A stretch of 15,309 nt of DNA from an uncultured Clostridia bacterium (GCA_937889655.1 CALBZG010000182.1:1-15309), one strand, 5' to 3'; shown: positions 7,678 through 14,959, counted from the stretch's first letter. The notes: generated by a model from the sequence alone, not told the origin. Made by a program: numbers and translations.

Positions 7678-8896
7678 GTGAAGTTGCTCCTCCTTCGCGG
7701 TTTTGCTTCTGTATAGCCCTGATTTTCAGCGGCAGGCTGAAAAGGTTGATGAAGCCTTCGGCGTCTTTCTGACAATATACTTCATCTTTGCTGAATGTGG
7801 CGAACTCTTCACTATACAGCGAATATGGAGATCTGGTGGCAGCGGCGATGGCATTGCCTTTATAAAGCTTCATCCTCACATCCCCCTCCACTTCTTTCTG
7901 TGTAGAATCAACGAACGCCTGGATCGCTTCTCTGAGCGGAGTAAACCATAAACCGTCATATACCAACTGAGCCCACTTTTGCGCCACGATATTTTTATAT
8001 TGCATGGTATCCCTGTCAAGGATCAGTTTTTCAAGGGCTCCGTGCGCTTTATAGAGGATCGTTCCGCCGGGAGTTTCATAAACACCCCGGGACTTCATGC
8101 CCACCAGACGGTTCTCCACGATATCTATCGTGCCGACACCATTTGCGCTGCCAAGATCATTGAGTTTCTGAAGCAGTTCAACCGGTCCCATCGCTATTCC
8201 GTCAAGAGCTACAGGCACGCCTTTTTCAAAATGAATCTCAACATATGATGCTTCATCCGGTGCTTGTTCAATAGGAACGCTGAGGACATGAATGTCGTCA
8301 AGATGTTCGTTCCAAGGATTCTCCAGGTTGCCGCCTTCATGACTGATATGCCAGATGTTTTCATCCCTGCTGTAGATTTTTTCAGTAGTTTGAGCGATCT
8401 TCACATTATGATCTTTCGCATATTCAATACACTCTTCCCGTGATGTGAGATCCCAGATACGCCATGGCGCAATGATTTTGATAGCAGGGTTGAGCGCTTT
8501 GACTGTGGACTCGAAGCGAACCTGGTCATTGCCTTTTCCCGTGCAGCCATGGGCTATGCTGTATGCACCTTCGATTTCGGCTACTTCTACAAGCTTTTGT
8601 GCCATCAGCGGCCTTGCCATGGAGGTTCCCAGGAGATAGTCGTTTTCGTAAACCGCTCCTGCTTTTAGAGTGGGCCATATAAAATCGGTGATGAACTCTT
8701 CTTTAATATCCAATACATAGGCCTTCGACGCTCCTGTGTCAAGGGCCTTCTGTCTGATAGCATCGAAGTCCTCCTTCTGTCCGGCATCACAGCACACCGC
8801 GATTACATCGTAATCATAATTTTCTTTCAGCCACGGGATAATAATGGATGTGTCCAATCCTCCCGAATACGCCAGTACAACTTTTTCTTTTGCCAT
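7628..8896 (-). CDS. argG: Argininosuccinate synthase
   Basis: ArgG joins citrulline and aspartate, using ATP, to form argininosuccinate. The 422-residue protein starts with the PP-loop motif AYSGGLDTS (9-17) and has the substrate-binding block HGCTGKGNDQVRFE (116-129). Members of this type are usually near 400 residues. Here about 20 extra residues follow the conserved SLPLKIRAI region and read into argH in another frame, which looks like loss of an earlier stop. The ATG at 8896 follows AAAGGGGG. A TTGTAA-17-TAAAAT promoter lies about 100 bases upstream, and the leader between them contains a long imperfect dyad, so control by an ArgR/AhrC-type repressor or by RNA structure is plausible. No earlier arg genes are in the window, so citrulline must come from elsewhere. 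Confidence 0.97.
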   Translation of the reverse strand: MAKEKVVLAYSGGLDTSIIIPWLKENYDYDVIAVCCDAGQKEDFDAIRQKALDTGASKAYVLDIKEEFITDFIWPTLKAGAVYENDYLLGTSMARPLMAQKLVEVAEIEGAYSIAHGCTGKGNDQVRFESTVKALNPAIKIIAPWRIWDLTSREECIEYAKDHNVKIAQTTEKIYSRDENIWHISHEGGNLENPWNEHLDDIHVLSVPIEQAPDEASYVEIHFEKGVPVALDGIAMGPVELLQKLNDLGSANGVGTIDIVENRLVGMKSRGVYETPGGTILYKAHGALEKLILDRDTMQYKNIVAQKWAQLVYDGLWFTPLREAIQAFVDSTQKEVEGDVRMKLYKGNAIAAATRSPYSLYSEEFATFSKDEVYCQKDAEGFINLFSLPLKIRAIQKQNREGGATSHETLERKILKGGEFVG

Positions 8897-8938
8897 TTTG
8901 TAGGCCCCCTTTCTTGACTCGCCGCCAATTTATATTTG

Positions 8939-8976
8939 ATTTGCCTTGATTTCATATTTATATGTCATAGGCAAAT
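8939..8976 (-). promoter_or_regulatory. Imperfect 38-base dyad in the argG leader
   Basis: ATTTGCCT (8939-8946) and AGGCAAAT (8969-8976) pair perfectly over 8 bp. Inside them TGA pairs with TCA (after a one-base bulge) and CATAT pairs with ATATG. The element lies between the argG transcription start and the ribosome binding site, so it would form a leader stem-loop. No T-run follows, so it is not a terminator. The AT-rich core flanked by TGA/TCA is loosely like an ARG box, but the match is weak. Confidence 0.45.
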
Positions 8977-8992
8977 ATTTAGCAATTTTTTT

Positions 8993-9021
8993 ATTTTAGC
9001 ACCCGGCACCATCAATTACAA
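8993..9021 (-). promoter_or_regulatory. argG: Putative argGH promoter
   Basis: On the minus strand TTGTAA (9021-9016), a 17-base spacer and TAAAAT (8998-8993) form a good vegetative promoter. It would give a leader of roughly 90 bases that includes the 38-base dyad. Confidence 0.6.
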
Positions 9022-9098
9022 GTGTTTTGGTGCAGTTTCACAAATACGCCTCGGATTTTCTTGCTTTTTCGTTGCTTCTAACCAAAATCCAGTTCGTG

Positions 9099-9119
9099 TT
9101 TCGCCCTTGAACGGCGAAA
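9099..9119. repeat. 7-bp inverted repeat just upstream of the ileS promoter
   Basis: TTTCGCC (9099-9105) and GGCGAAA (9113-9119) flank a 7-base centre and end 4 bases before the ileS -35 box. No T-run is adjacent, so it is not a terminator. It could be an operator, but no regulator can be named. Confidence 0.35.
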
Positions 9120-9123
9120 ATCC

Positions 9124-9152
9124 TTGACAGGAAAAGATGTATACATTAGAAT
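9124..9152 (+). promoter_or_regulatory. ileS: ileS promoter
   Basis: A perfect -35 TTGACA (9124-9129), a 17-base spacer and TAGAAT (9147-9152, one mismatch to TATAAT) form a near-consensus vegetative promoter. Transcription should begin near 9159, just upstream of the T-box leader. Confidence 0.85.
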
Positions 9153-9159
9153 AATTTTA

Positions 9160-9383
9160 TTGTGAAAATACAATTATATACAGGTTATGAAGGAACCAGT
9201 AGACCTTGTGTAAGACCCTTACAGAGAGCCCGTCGAAAGATGAGAGACGGACGGTGAAGCATGGATCGAATATCACTCCTGAGCCTGAAAATCAAATTGA
9301 GAGGTCCGGTATCCTACCGGGCAATTAGGGTGGTACCGCGGTTAAACATCGTCCCTAGCGCATGCAAGCGCCGGGGATTTTTT
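9160..9383 (+). promoter_or_regulatory. T-box riboswitch (tRNA-Ile), ileS leader
   Basis: This leader senses uncharged tRNA(Ile) and permits ileS expression when isoleucine charging is low. Elements seen in order are AGTA (9198-9201) of the loop-E motif, AGAGAG (9223-9228), the distal-loop GGTG (9253-9256), and GAATATCACTCCTGAGC holding the specifier codon ATC (9272-9274). Next comes a stem III hairpin CCGGTA/TACCGG (9306-9320) and the T-box core AGGGTGGTACCGCG (9327-9340). Its TGGT (9331-9334) would pair with the ACCA end of tRNA(Ile), matching discriminator base A. TAGGG (9326-9330) can pair with CCCTA (9353-9357) as antiterminator, which excludes the terminator at 9352-9383. Assignment of the specifier rests on its position relative to the conserved GAA and CTCCTGAGC. 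Confidence 0.96.
9352..9383 (+). terminator. T-box regulated intrinsic terminator
   Basis: TCCCTAGCGC (9352-9361) pairs with GCGCCGGGGA (9368-9377), with one mismatch and one wobble, around a 6-base loop. A run of six T (9378-9383) follows. Its 5' arm overlaps the antiterminator CCCTA, giving the expected switch. Confidence 0.9.
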
Positions 9384-9403
9384 ATTTGAAAGGAATATTA
9401 TTT

Positions 9404-12400
9404 ATGTTTCAGAACCTATCCGAAAAACCCATAGCCGATGTTCAGCTTGAACAGGCGGAAAAGTGGAAAGAAGAGCATCTTCTTGAAAAATGTGTGACTA
9501 CCCGTGAAGGCGGTCCTGCCTTCGTTTTTTACGAAGGGCCTCCGACGGCCAACGGACGTCCGGGCATACACCATGTGATGGCAAGAACCCTTAAGGATTC
9601 GGTGTGCCGGTATAAAACTATGCAGGGATTTAGAGTCAAGCGCAAAGCGGGTTGGGATACCCATGGCCTGCCCGTTGAAATTGAAGTCGAAAAGCAGCTC
9701 CATATGAGTTGCAAACAGGATATCGAAAAATACGGTATCGCACAGTTTAACGAAAAATGCAAGGAGTCCGTTTTTGTTTATGAAGGGCTTTGGCGTCAGA
9801 TGACTGAACGTATGGGGTTCCTGATTGATATGGACCACCCCTATATCACGCTTGATAACAACTATATAGAGTCCTGTTGGTGGATCATCAAGGAGTTTTT
9901 TAAAGCGGGGCTGATCTATGAAGGTCACAAGATCCTTCCTTATTGTCCGCGCTGCGGCACCGGGCTTGCTTCACACGAAGTGGCCCAGGGGTATAAAGAA
10001 GTGAAAGTCCTGACTTTGATTGCCAAGTTCAAACGCGTGGGTGTTGATGAATATTTCCTCGCATGGACTACAACGCCTTGGACGCTGGCTGCAAATGTAG
10101 CTTTGACAGTGGGTGCGGATATCGATTACGTCAAGGTCAAGACCCATGATGATGTCCCCGGTGCTCCGGGCCAGATTCTTTATGTTGCCAAGGTTCTGGC
10201 GGACAAAGTCATTGGCCATGAAAAATATGACATACTGGAAGAGATGAAAGGCTCCACTCTGGAGTATATCGAATATGAGCAGCTCATGCCTTTTGTTGAA
10301 ACCGATCCGGACAAAAAAGCTTTCTACGTCACAGTCGGCGACTATGTTACCGTCGAAGACGGGACCGGCATTGTCCATACGGCTCCCGCTTTTGGCGAAG
10401 ACGACTACAAAACAGGCCGCCGCTATGGTCTGCCTGTGATACAGCCGGTGGATGAAGATGGCCTTTACACGACCACCCCTTGGGCAGGTCATTTTGTCAT
10501 GGAAGAAGGCCTGGATGTCGAAATCATCAAATACCTTGCTGAAAACAACAAACTCTTTTCGAAAGAAAAGTTGATCCATAACTATCCTCATTGCTGGCGA
10601 TGCAGCACATCGCTGATATACTACGCGAAACCGAGTTGGTATATAGAAATGACCAAACTTCGCGATGATTTGGTCAAAAGCAATAACCAGGTCAACTGGT
10701 TCCCGGAATTCGTTGGAGAAAAGCGATTTGGAAACTGGCTGGAAGAAGTCAAGGATTGGGCGATCTCGAGAAACAGATACTGGGGTACCCCTATACCGAT
10801 CTGGCGTTGTGAATGCGGACATCTTGAATGCATTGGCAGCAGACAGGAACTGGCTGACAAAGCGGTTGAAAAAATATCAACGGATATAGAGCTTCACCGG
10901 CCATATGTAGATGACGTGCATCTCTTTTGCCCAGAATGCGGAAAAACCATGGACCGCATTCCAGAAGTCATGGACTGCTGGTTCGATTCCGGTGCAATGC
11001 CTTTTGCACAATGGCACTACCCGTTTGAAAATAAAGAGATTTTTGACACTGAACTGTTCCCGGCCGATTTCATCTGCGAAGGCATCGACCAGACCCGTGG
11101 ATGGTTCTATTCACTCATAGCAATTTCAACCTTCCTTAAAAAGCAGGCGCCGTATAGAAATGTTCTGGTCAACGATTTGATCCTGGATAAGGACGGGAAG
11201 AAAATGAGCAAAACCAGGGGAAATACCGTGGATCCTTTTGAAATGTTTGACAAGTATGGCGCAGATGCAACAAGATGGTATTTGCTTTATGTGTCTCCGG
11301 CCTGGTCTCCTACGCGTTTTGACGAAGAAGGCCTCCAGGAAGTCAATAGCAAGTTCTTCGGCACCCTCAGAAATGTTTACAATTTCTTTGTCCTCTACTC
11401 AAATCAGGACAGCATCGATCCCCGTTCGATGTTCGTTGAATACCAGAACCGTCCGGAGCTGGACCGCTGGATCATCAGCAAATACAACCAGCTGGCTATG
11501 GATGTGAATGCTGAGATGGATCGATATGACCACATGAAGTCAGTAAGGAAAATCCAGGATTTTGTTTCCGAAGATTTGTCCAACTGGTACATCAGAAGAG
11601 CAAGAAGAAGATTTTACAGCCAGGATCTTACCGAGGATAAAAAGAGCGTTTATTGTACAACTTATGAGGTGCTTGTGGGTATTTGCCGCCTCGCAGCTCC
11701 TTTTGCGCCTTTCATAGCAGACGAAATATTTACAAATCTGACCGGTGAAGAATCCGTTCATATATCCTTCTTCCCTCATGGCGACGAAACACTGATCGAT
11801 AAGGATGTGGAAGCCAGGATGGATCTGGTCCGGGATTTGGTGGCGCTGGGCCGCGGCACCAGGGAAAAAGAAAGGATCAAGGTACGCCAGCCTCTCAAGG
11901 AAATCAAAGTCGATGGAAAATATCAAGAGCTGATCAGTGATCTGACACCTCTTATCAAGGAAGAATTAAACGTCAAAGAAGTCGTCTTTGAAAAGAACCT
12001 TGGTGAATATATGAATTTCACTCTGAAACCTAATTTTAAAGTGGCGGGACCGGCTTTAGGCTCAAAAATAAAAAGCTTTGGCGCTGCCCTCGCTTCCCAA
12101 AAGGACCCGGCGGCCTTAGCGGGCAGCCTTGAAATCAATGATACAGTCATGGTAACCGTTGAAGGCGATGAACTGGAGATCACGAAAGAATTTGTGGAGG
12201 TTCGTATCGAAGCAAAGGAGGGCTTTGCCGTTGCTATGGAAAACAACATTTTTACGATTCTCGACACGACATTGACACCTGAGCTGATCAACGAAGGTCT
12301 TGCAAGAGAATTGATCTCCAAAGTACAGCAGATGAGAAAACTGAAAGACTTTGAGATGATGGACAGGATCAAGATCTATTTAGAAGCTGACAGCGATGTT

Positions 12401-12532
12401 TCGAAAGCTGTTCAGATCCATAACGACTATATCATGAGCGAAACCCTTGCAGTTGAAATCCTGCCCGGTTCAGGTCTTTCGGAAGCAGATTTGAATGGGC
12501 ATAAAACCGGGATCGATGTAGTGAAAATCTAA
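9404..12532 (+). CDS. ileS: Isoleucyl-tRNA synthetase, type 2 (eukaryote-like), with GXHH signature
   Basis: IleRS charges tRNA(Ile). The ATG at 9404 is chosen because AAAGGAA precedes it; the in-frame ATG at 9362 lies inside the T-box terminator stem. That gives 1042 residues, longer than type 1 bacterial enzymes (about 920). The first class I signature reads NGRPGIHH (50-57), so the usual HXGH is swapped to GIHH. The second signature is KMSKT (600-604). The CP1 editing domain has WTTTPWTL (221-228) and VHTAPAFGEDD, so proofreading residues look intact. Zinc-type cysteine pairs occur at CPRC (181-184), CWRC, CEC and CPEC, but the C-terminal Cys cluster of type 1 enzymes is absent. The gene has its own promoter and T-box leader and ends at a bidirectional terminator. 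Type 2 enzymes are tied to mupirocin tolerance; that trait is inferred here. Confidence 0.97.
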   Translation: MFQNLSEKPIADVQLEQAEKWKEEHLLEKCVTTREGGPAFVFYEGPPTANGRPGIHHVMARTLKDSVCRYKTMQGFRVKRKAGWDTHGLPVEIEVEKQLHMSCKQDIEKYGIAQFNEKCKESVFVYEGLWRQMTERMGFLIDMDHPYITLDNNYIESCWWIIKEFFKAGLIYEGHKILPYCPRCGTGLASHEVAQGYKEVKVLTLIAKFKRVGVDEYFLAWTTTPWTLAANVALTVGADIDYVKVKTHDDVPGAPGQILYVAKVLADKVIGHEKYDILEEMKGSTLEYIEYEQLMPFVETDPDKKAFYVTVGDYVTVEDGTGIVHTAPAFGEDDYKTGRRYGLPVIQPVDEDGLYTTTPWAGHFVMEEGLDVEIIKYLAENNKLFSKEKLIHNYPHCWRCSTSLIYYAKPSWYIEMTKLRDDLVKSNNQVNWFPEFVGEKRFGNWLEEVKDWAISRNRYWGTPIPIWRCECGHLECIGSRQELADKAVEKISTDIELHRPYVDDVHLFCPECGKTMDRIPEVMDCWFDSGAMPFAQWHYPFENKEIFDTELFPADFICEGIDQTRGWFYSLIAISTFLKKQAPYRNVLVNDLILDKDGKKMSKTRGNTVDPFEMFDKYGADATRWYLLYVSPAWSPTRFDEEGLQEVNSKFFGTLRNVYNFFVLYSNQDSIDPRSMFVEYQNRPELDRWIISKYNQLAMDVNAEMDRYDHMKSVRKIQDFVSEDLSNWYIRRARRRFYSQDLTEDKKSVYCTTYEVLVGICRLAAPFAPFIADEIFTNLTGEESVHISFFPHGDETLIDKDVEARMDLVRDLVALGRGTREKERIKVRQPLKEIKVDGKYQELISDLTPLIKEELNVKEVVFEKNLGEYMNFTLKPNFKVAGPALGSKIKSFGAALASQKDPAALAGSLEINDTVMVTVEGDELEITKEFVEVRIEAKEGFAVAMENNIFTILDTTLTPELINEGLARELISKVQQMRKLKDFEMMDRIKIYLEADSDVSKAVQIHNDYIMSETLAVEILPGSGLSEADLNGHKTGIDVVKI

Positions 12533-12553
12533 TTTATTAAAATACTAAACACA

Positions 12554-12594
12554 AAAGAGCCCTGCTCATCCAACTCGATGATGCAGGGCTCTTT
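12554..12594. terminator. Bidirectional terminator between ileS and the GNAT gene
   Basis: AAAGAGCCCTGC (12554-12565) pairs perfectly with GCAGGGCTCTTT (12583-12594), and TCATC/GATGA extends the stem inside. T-rich sequence follows on both strands (CTTTATTCATTT on plus; CTTTTGTGTTTAG on minus). It lies 21 bases after the ileS stop and 9 bases beyond the stop of the convergent GNAT gene, so it can serve both. Confidence 0.88.
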
Positions 12595-12603
12595 ATTCAT
12601 TTG

Positions 12604-13038
12604 CTATAATTTTTTCAGCAGGATCTCCGGAAAGCATGTGTTGTTGAATTGTGGGCATATGATGCATTTTGATATGTTTGGTGCATTTTCCCGTGGGAGG
12701 GACACAAACCCTAAAGTATAGTAGAATTCCGGAACCTTCGCCACCAGCATCAATCTATCACCGCCACGTTCACGGACTTCGTCCATGACCGTCTCCATCA
12801 GTTGTCTGCCGATATTCTGCTTGCGAAATTCAGGCAGTACGGAGATCCCTCCGACAACGTACTCCCCTATCCTTTTTTCCAGCTGGGCCCCACCCACACG
12901 GTTTCCGTTCTCATCAAGAGCTTCCCAATACTTGATCGTCTCTTCATGAGGCGGGTCCTCCGGTGAAACCTCCAGACCGTGCTCCTTAAACATTGCAAAA
13001 AGGCCGTAATAATCATCCGTTTCTTTGATATTGTACAC
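12604..13038 (-). CDS. GNAT-family N-acetyltransferase with C-terminal Cys motif
   Basis: This 144-residue protein has the GNAT fold marks: an acetyl-CoA binding motif A, ISVLPEFRKQNIGRQLM (65-81), with the RKQNIG pyrophosphate loop, and the motif B-like FYYTLGF (105-111). It should transfer an acetyl group from acetyl-CoA to an amine; the substrate is unknown. Three cysteines, C125, C128 and C135, in CIICPQFNNTC near the C-terminus form a pattern that recurs in some Firmicutes GNATs and may bind metal or be redox active. The start is GTG at 13038, preceded by GGAGGTG with 7 bases of spacing; no ATG has such a site. It lies 34 bases after cysE and is probably the last gene of that operon, which hints at a link to cysteine or other amino-acid metabolism but does not prove one. 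Confidence 0.88.
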   Translation of the reverse strand: MYNIKETDDYYGLFAMFKEHGLEVSPEDPPHEETIKYWEALDENGNRVGGAQLEKRIGEYVVGGISVLPEFRKQNIGRQLMETVMDEVRERGGDRLMLVAKVPEFYYTLGFVSLPRENAPNISKCIICPQFNNTCFPEILLKKL

Positions 13039-13072
13039 TAATATTCACCTCCGGAAATATGACCGTCTATTA

Positions 13073-13741
13073 CTAAAGATCCCGGGATGATTTTTTTTCA
13101 AGCTCCCGGATCCTGGTCGACAGTTTGTCGATCTGCTCAGCCATTCGATTCAATTCCTGAACGATCGGGTCTTCAATATTGACCTGATCAATGTCTTCGT
13201 TTCCTTCCTTGGTAATATCCGGCTTTGCAACGAAACCGCAGATGATCTGAGCCGGAACGCCCACCGCCGTTGCATAAGGCGGTACTTCATGAAGCACAAC
13301 AGCCCCTGCAGCGACTTTGGAATGATCACCGACTTTAAAGGGACCTAGAATTTTCGCGCCGGCTCCTACGAGCACATCATTGCCCAGAGTCGGATGTCTT
13401 TTCCCTTTCACATTTCCTGTTCCACCAAGTGTGACACCCTGATACAATGTGCAATAATCACCGATCTCCGTTGTTTCGCCGATCACGACTCCACTGCCAT
13501 GATCGATAAAGAGACCTCTGCCGATGGTAGCCCCCGGATGGATCTCAATTCCTGTGAGCCATCTTGCGGTTTGTGAAATAAACCGTGCTATGAAAAAAAA
13601 GTGATGCTTGTAAAAAAAATGTGCGATCCTGTAGAAAAAAAGTGCATGGAACCCTGCGTAAAGAAAAACTACTTCCAAAATGTTTCTACATGCCGGGTCT
13701 CTTTTTTTGATCGATTGTAAATCATCTATAATATTACCCAT
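13073..13741 (-). CDS. cysE: Serine O-acetyltransferase
   Basis: CysE transfers acetyl from acetyl-CoA to L-serine, making O-acetylserine for CysK. The 222-residue protein is the short, EpsC-like form without the long N-terminal domain of enteric CysE. The left-handed beta-helix of hexapeptide repeats runs from about residue 64 to 165. It contains IEIHPGATIGRGLFIDHG with catalytic His81, VIGETTEIGD, YQGVTLGGTG, KRHPTLG and GVPAQI. The C-terminal 45 residues are acidic and then likely coiled coil (IVQELNRMAEQIDKLSTRIRELEKK), ending in Leu rather than the terminal Ile that docks CysK in the classic cysteine synthase complex. The ATG follows TAGGAG at a rather long spacing of about 13 bases, and that TAG is the cysK stop codon. 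The order cysK-cysE with a 17-base gap supports one operon. Confidence 0.96.
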   Translation of the reverse strand: MGNIIDDLQSIKKRDPACRNILEVVFLYAGFHALFFYRIAHFFYKHHFFFIARFISQTARWLTGIEIHPGATIGRGLFIDHGSGVVIGETTEIGDYCTLYQGVTLGGTGNVKGKRHPTLGNDVLVGAGAKILGPFKVGDHSKVAAGAVVLHEVPPYATAVGVPAQIICGFVAKPDITKEGNEDIDQVNIEDPIVQELNRMAEQIDKLSTRIRELEKKSSRDL

Positions 13742-13758
13742 CTGTTTATTCTGCGCTC

Positions 13759-14688
13759 CTATTCTTGAAACATCGGTGTGGATAGATAACGTTCCCCAGT
13801 ATCAGGCAAGAAAGCAACTATGATCTTACCATGGTTGCCGGGTCTTTTGGCCAGAACGGTGGCTGCATGCACCGCCGCCCCGGACGTTATGCCGACCAGC
13901 AGACCTTCACGCCTTGCCAACTTTCTGCCTGCTTCGTAGGCGTCCTTCTCCGTCACCGTTATGATCTCATCATAGATGCCAGTGTTGAGAATCTCCGGTA
14001 TGAATCCGGCTCCTATCCCCTGCAGACCATGAGGGCCGGACTTGCCTTCCGATAAAAATGGAGAACCTGCAGGCTCAACGCCAATGATTTTGATGTTGGG
14101 ATTTTGGGATTTCAGATATTCCCCTACCCCAGTGATGGTCCCTCCGGTCCCGATACCCGCTACGAATATATCGATCTTGCCATCGGTGTCTTCCCATATT
14201 TCGGGGCCTGTGGTCCTGTAGTGCGCCACTGCATTGGACACATTGCCAAACTGGTTCGGCATAAAAGCACCCGGAGTATTGCTGAAAATCTCCCAAGCCT
14301 TTTCAATAGCTCCAGCCATGCCTCTGCTACCTTCTGTCAATATGAGTTCCGCGCCATAGGCTTTCAACAGATTTCTTCTTTCGATGCTCATGGTTTCCGG
14401 CATCGTTAGAACGACTTTATATCCTCTGGTTCCAGCAATGGCAGCCAGACCTACACCTGTGTTGCCGCTGGTAGGCTCGATGATCGTTGAGCCTTCCTTC
14501 AAGGTTCCGTTTTTTTCCGCTGCCTCGATCATGCTCAGTGCCGCCCTGTCCTTCGCGCTTCCAGCAGGGTTAAAGAACTCCACCTTTGCCAATAATATGG
14601 CATCCAGTTTTTCATCAAGCTGATAGTTCACAAGCTCCACCAACGGTGTATTGCCGATCAACTCTGTAATCGATTTGTTAACCTTCAT
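13759..14688 (-). CDS. cysK: Cysteine synthase A (O-acetylserine sulfhydrylase)
   Basis: CysK is a PLP enzyme that combines O-acetylserine and sulfide to give cysteine. From the ATG at 14688 it has 309 residues, the normal length. Seen in order: ITELIGNTPLVEL at the N-terminus, the PLP lysine K46 in NPAGSAKDRA, the substrate loop TSGNTG (73-78), the glycine-rich phosphate clamp GIGTGGTITG, and ITSGAA and PDTGERYLST near the end. The frame is open back to 14775, but that adds a lysine-rich stretch with no family match. At 14688 a GGAAGGA site is correctly placed, so the shorter form is chosen. The start overlaps the end of the small membrane protein gene by 11 bases, suggesting coupled translation. 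It is followed directly by cysE. Confidence 0.97.
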   Translation of the reverse strand: MKVNKSITELIGNTPLVELVNYQLDEKLDAILLAKVEFFNPAGSAKDRAALSMIEAAEKNGTLKEGSTIIEPTSGNTGVGLAAIAGTRGYKVVLTMPETMSIERRNLLKAYGAELILTEGSRGMAGAIEKAWEIFSNTPGAFMPNQFGNVSNAVAHYRTTGPEIWEDTDGKIDIFVAGIGTGGTITGVGEYLKSQNPNIKIIGVEPAGSPFLSEGKSGPHGLQGIGAGFIPEILNTGIYDEIITVTEKDAYEAGRKLARREGLLVGITSGAAVHAATVLAKRPGNHGKIIVAFLPDTGERYLSTPMFQE

Positions 14689-14908
14689 CTTCAGGTCCTT
14701 CCTTTTCGTGCTCATATTTAGGGTCGGTTTTATGTTCGGTCTTTTTCCTTTTGACTTTTTCTGCTTCCAGATCATCCGGCAGATATATTACCTTAAAAGG
14801 ATCATTAGCCTTAGGTTTTTCTCTGATAAACTTCGATTCATTGTTTATAACGAAATAATAAACAACAACCAAAGCCGCCAGCACGATTGCAAACAAAATA
14901 ATTGGCAT
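14678..14908 (-). CDS. Small single-pass membrane protein with charged tail
   Basis: I do not recognise the family of this 76-residue protein. Residues 2-20 are a strong membrane helix (PIILFAIVLAALVVVYYFV) with no lipobox. The remaining 55 residues are highly charged, with a middle part FKVIYLPDDLEAEK and a Lys/Glu/Asp-rich end, so a cytoplasmic tail and N-out anchor are likely. It is judged real because a near-perfect ribosome site, AGAAGGAGG, lies 5-6 bases before its ATG, and its stop codon overlaps the cysK start by 11 bases. The arrangement makes CysK translation dependent on ribosomes finishing this gene. Its place between the DUF1653 gene and cysK suggests a role near cysteine metabolism, or simply shared transcription; no function can be assigned. 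Confidence 0.78.
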   Translation of the reverse strand: MPIILFAIVLAALVVVYYFVINNESKFIREKPKANDPFKVIYLPDDLEAEKVKRKKTEHKTDPKYEHEKEGPEDEG

Positions 14909-14959
14909 GGCAACCTCCTTCTAAAGCGACTTTTTTAATATACCCAGGCTTTGCCGCAG

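Noticed and set aside
9362..9403. Longer ileS reading frame starting at ATG 9362
   Set aside because: The ATG lies in the loop side of the T-box terminator hairpin and has no ribosome site; ATG 9404 has AAAGGAA upstream and begins with a typical IleRS N-terminus.
9971..10822. A 283-codon open frame on the strand opposite ileS
   Set aside because: It lies wholly inside ileS, antisense to conserved IleRS motifs, shows no domain, and is a shadow frame.
14689..14775. Longer CysK form starting at 14775
   Set aside because: The added 29 residues are lysine-rich, do not resemble CysK, and lie within the well-supported small membrane protein gene.
14651..14938. A 95-codon plus-strand frame with a hydrophobic look
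   Set aside because: It is antisense to the small membrane protein, whose perfect ribosome site and overlap with cysK mark the real strand; hydrophobic character comes from the complement of the charged tail.
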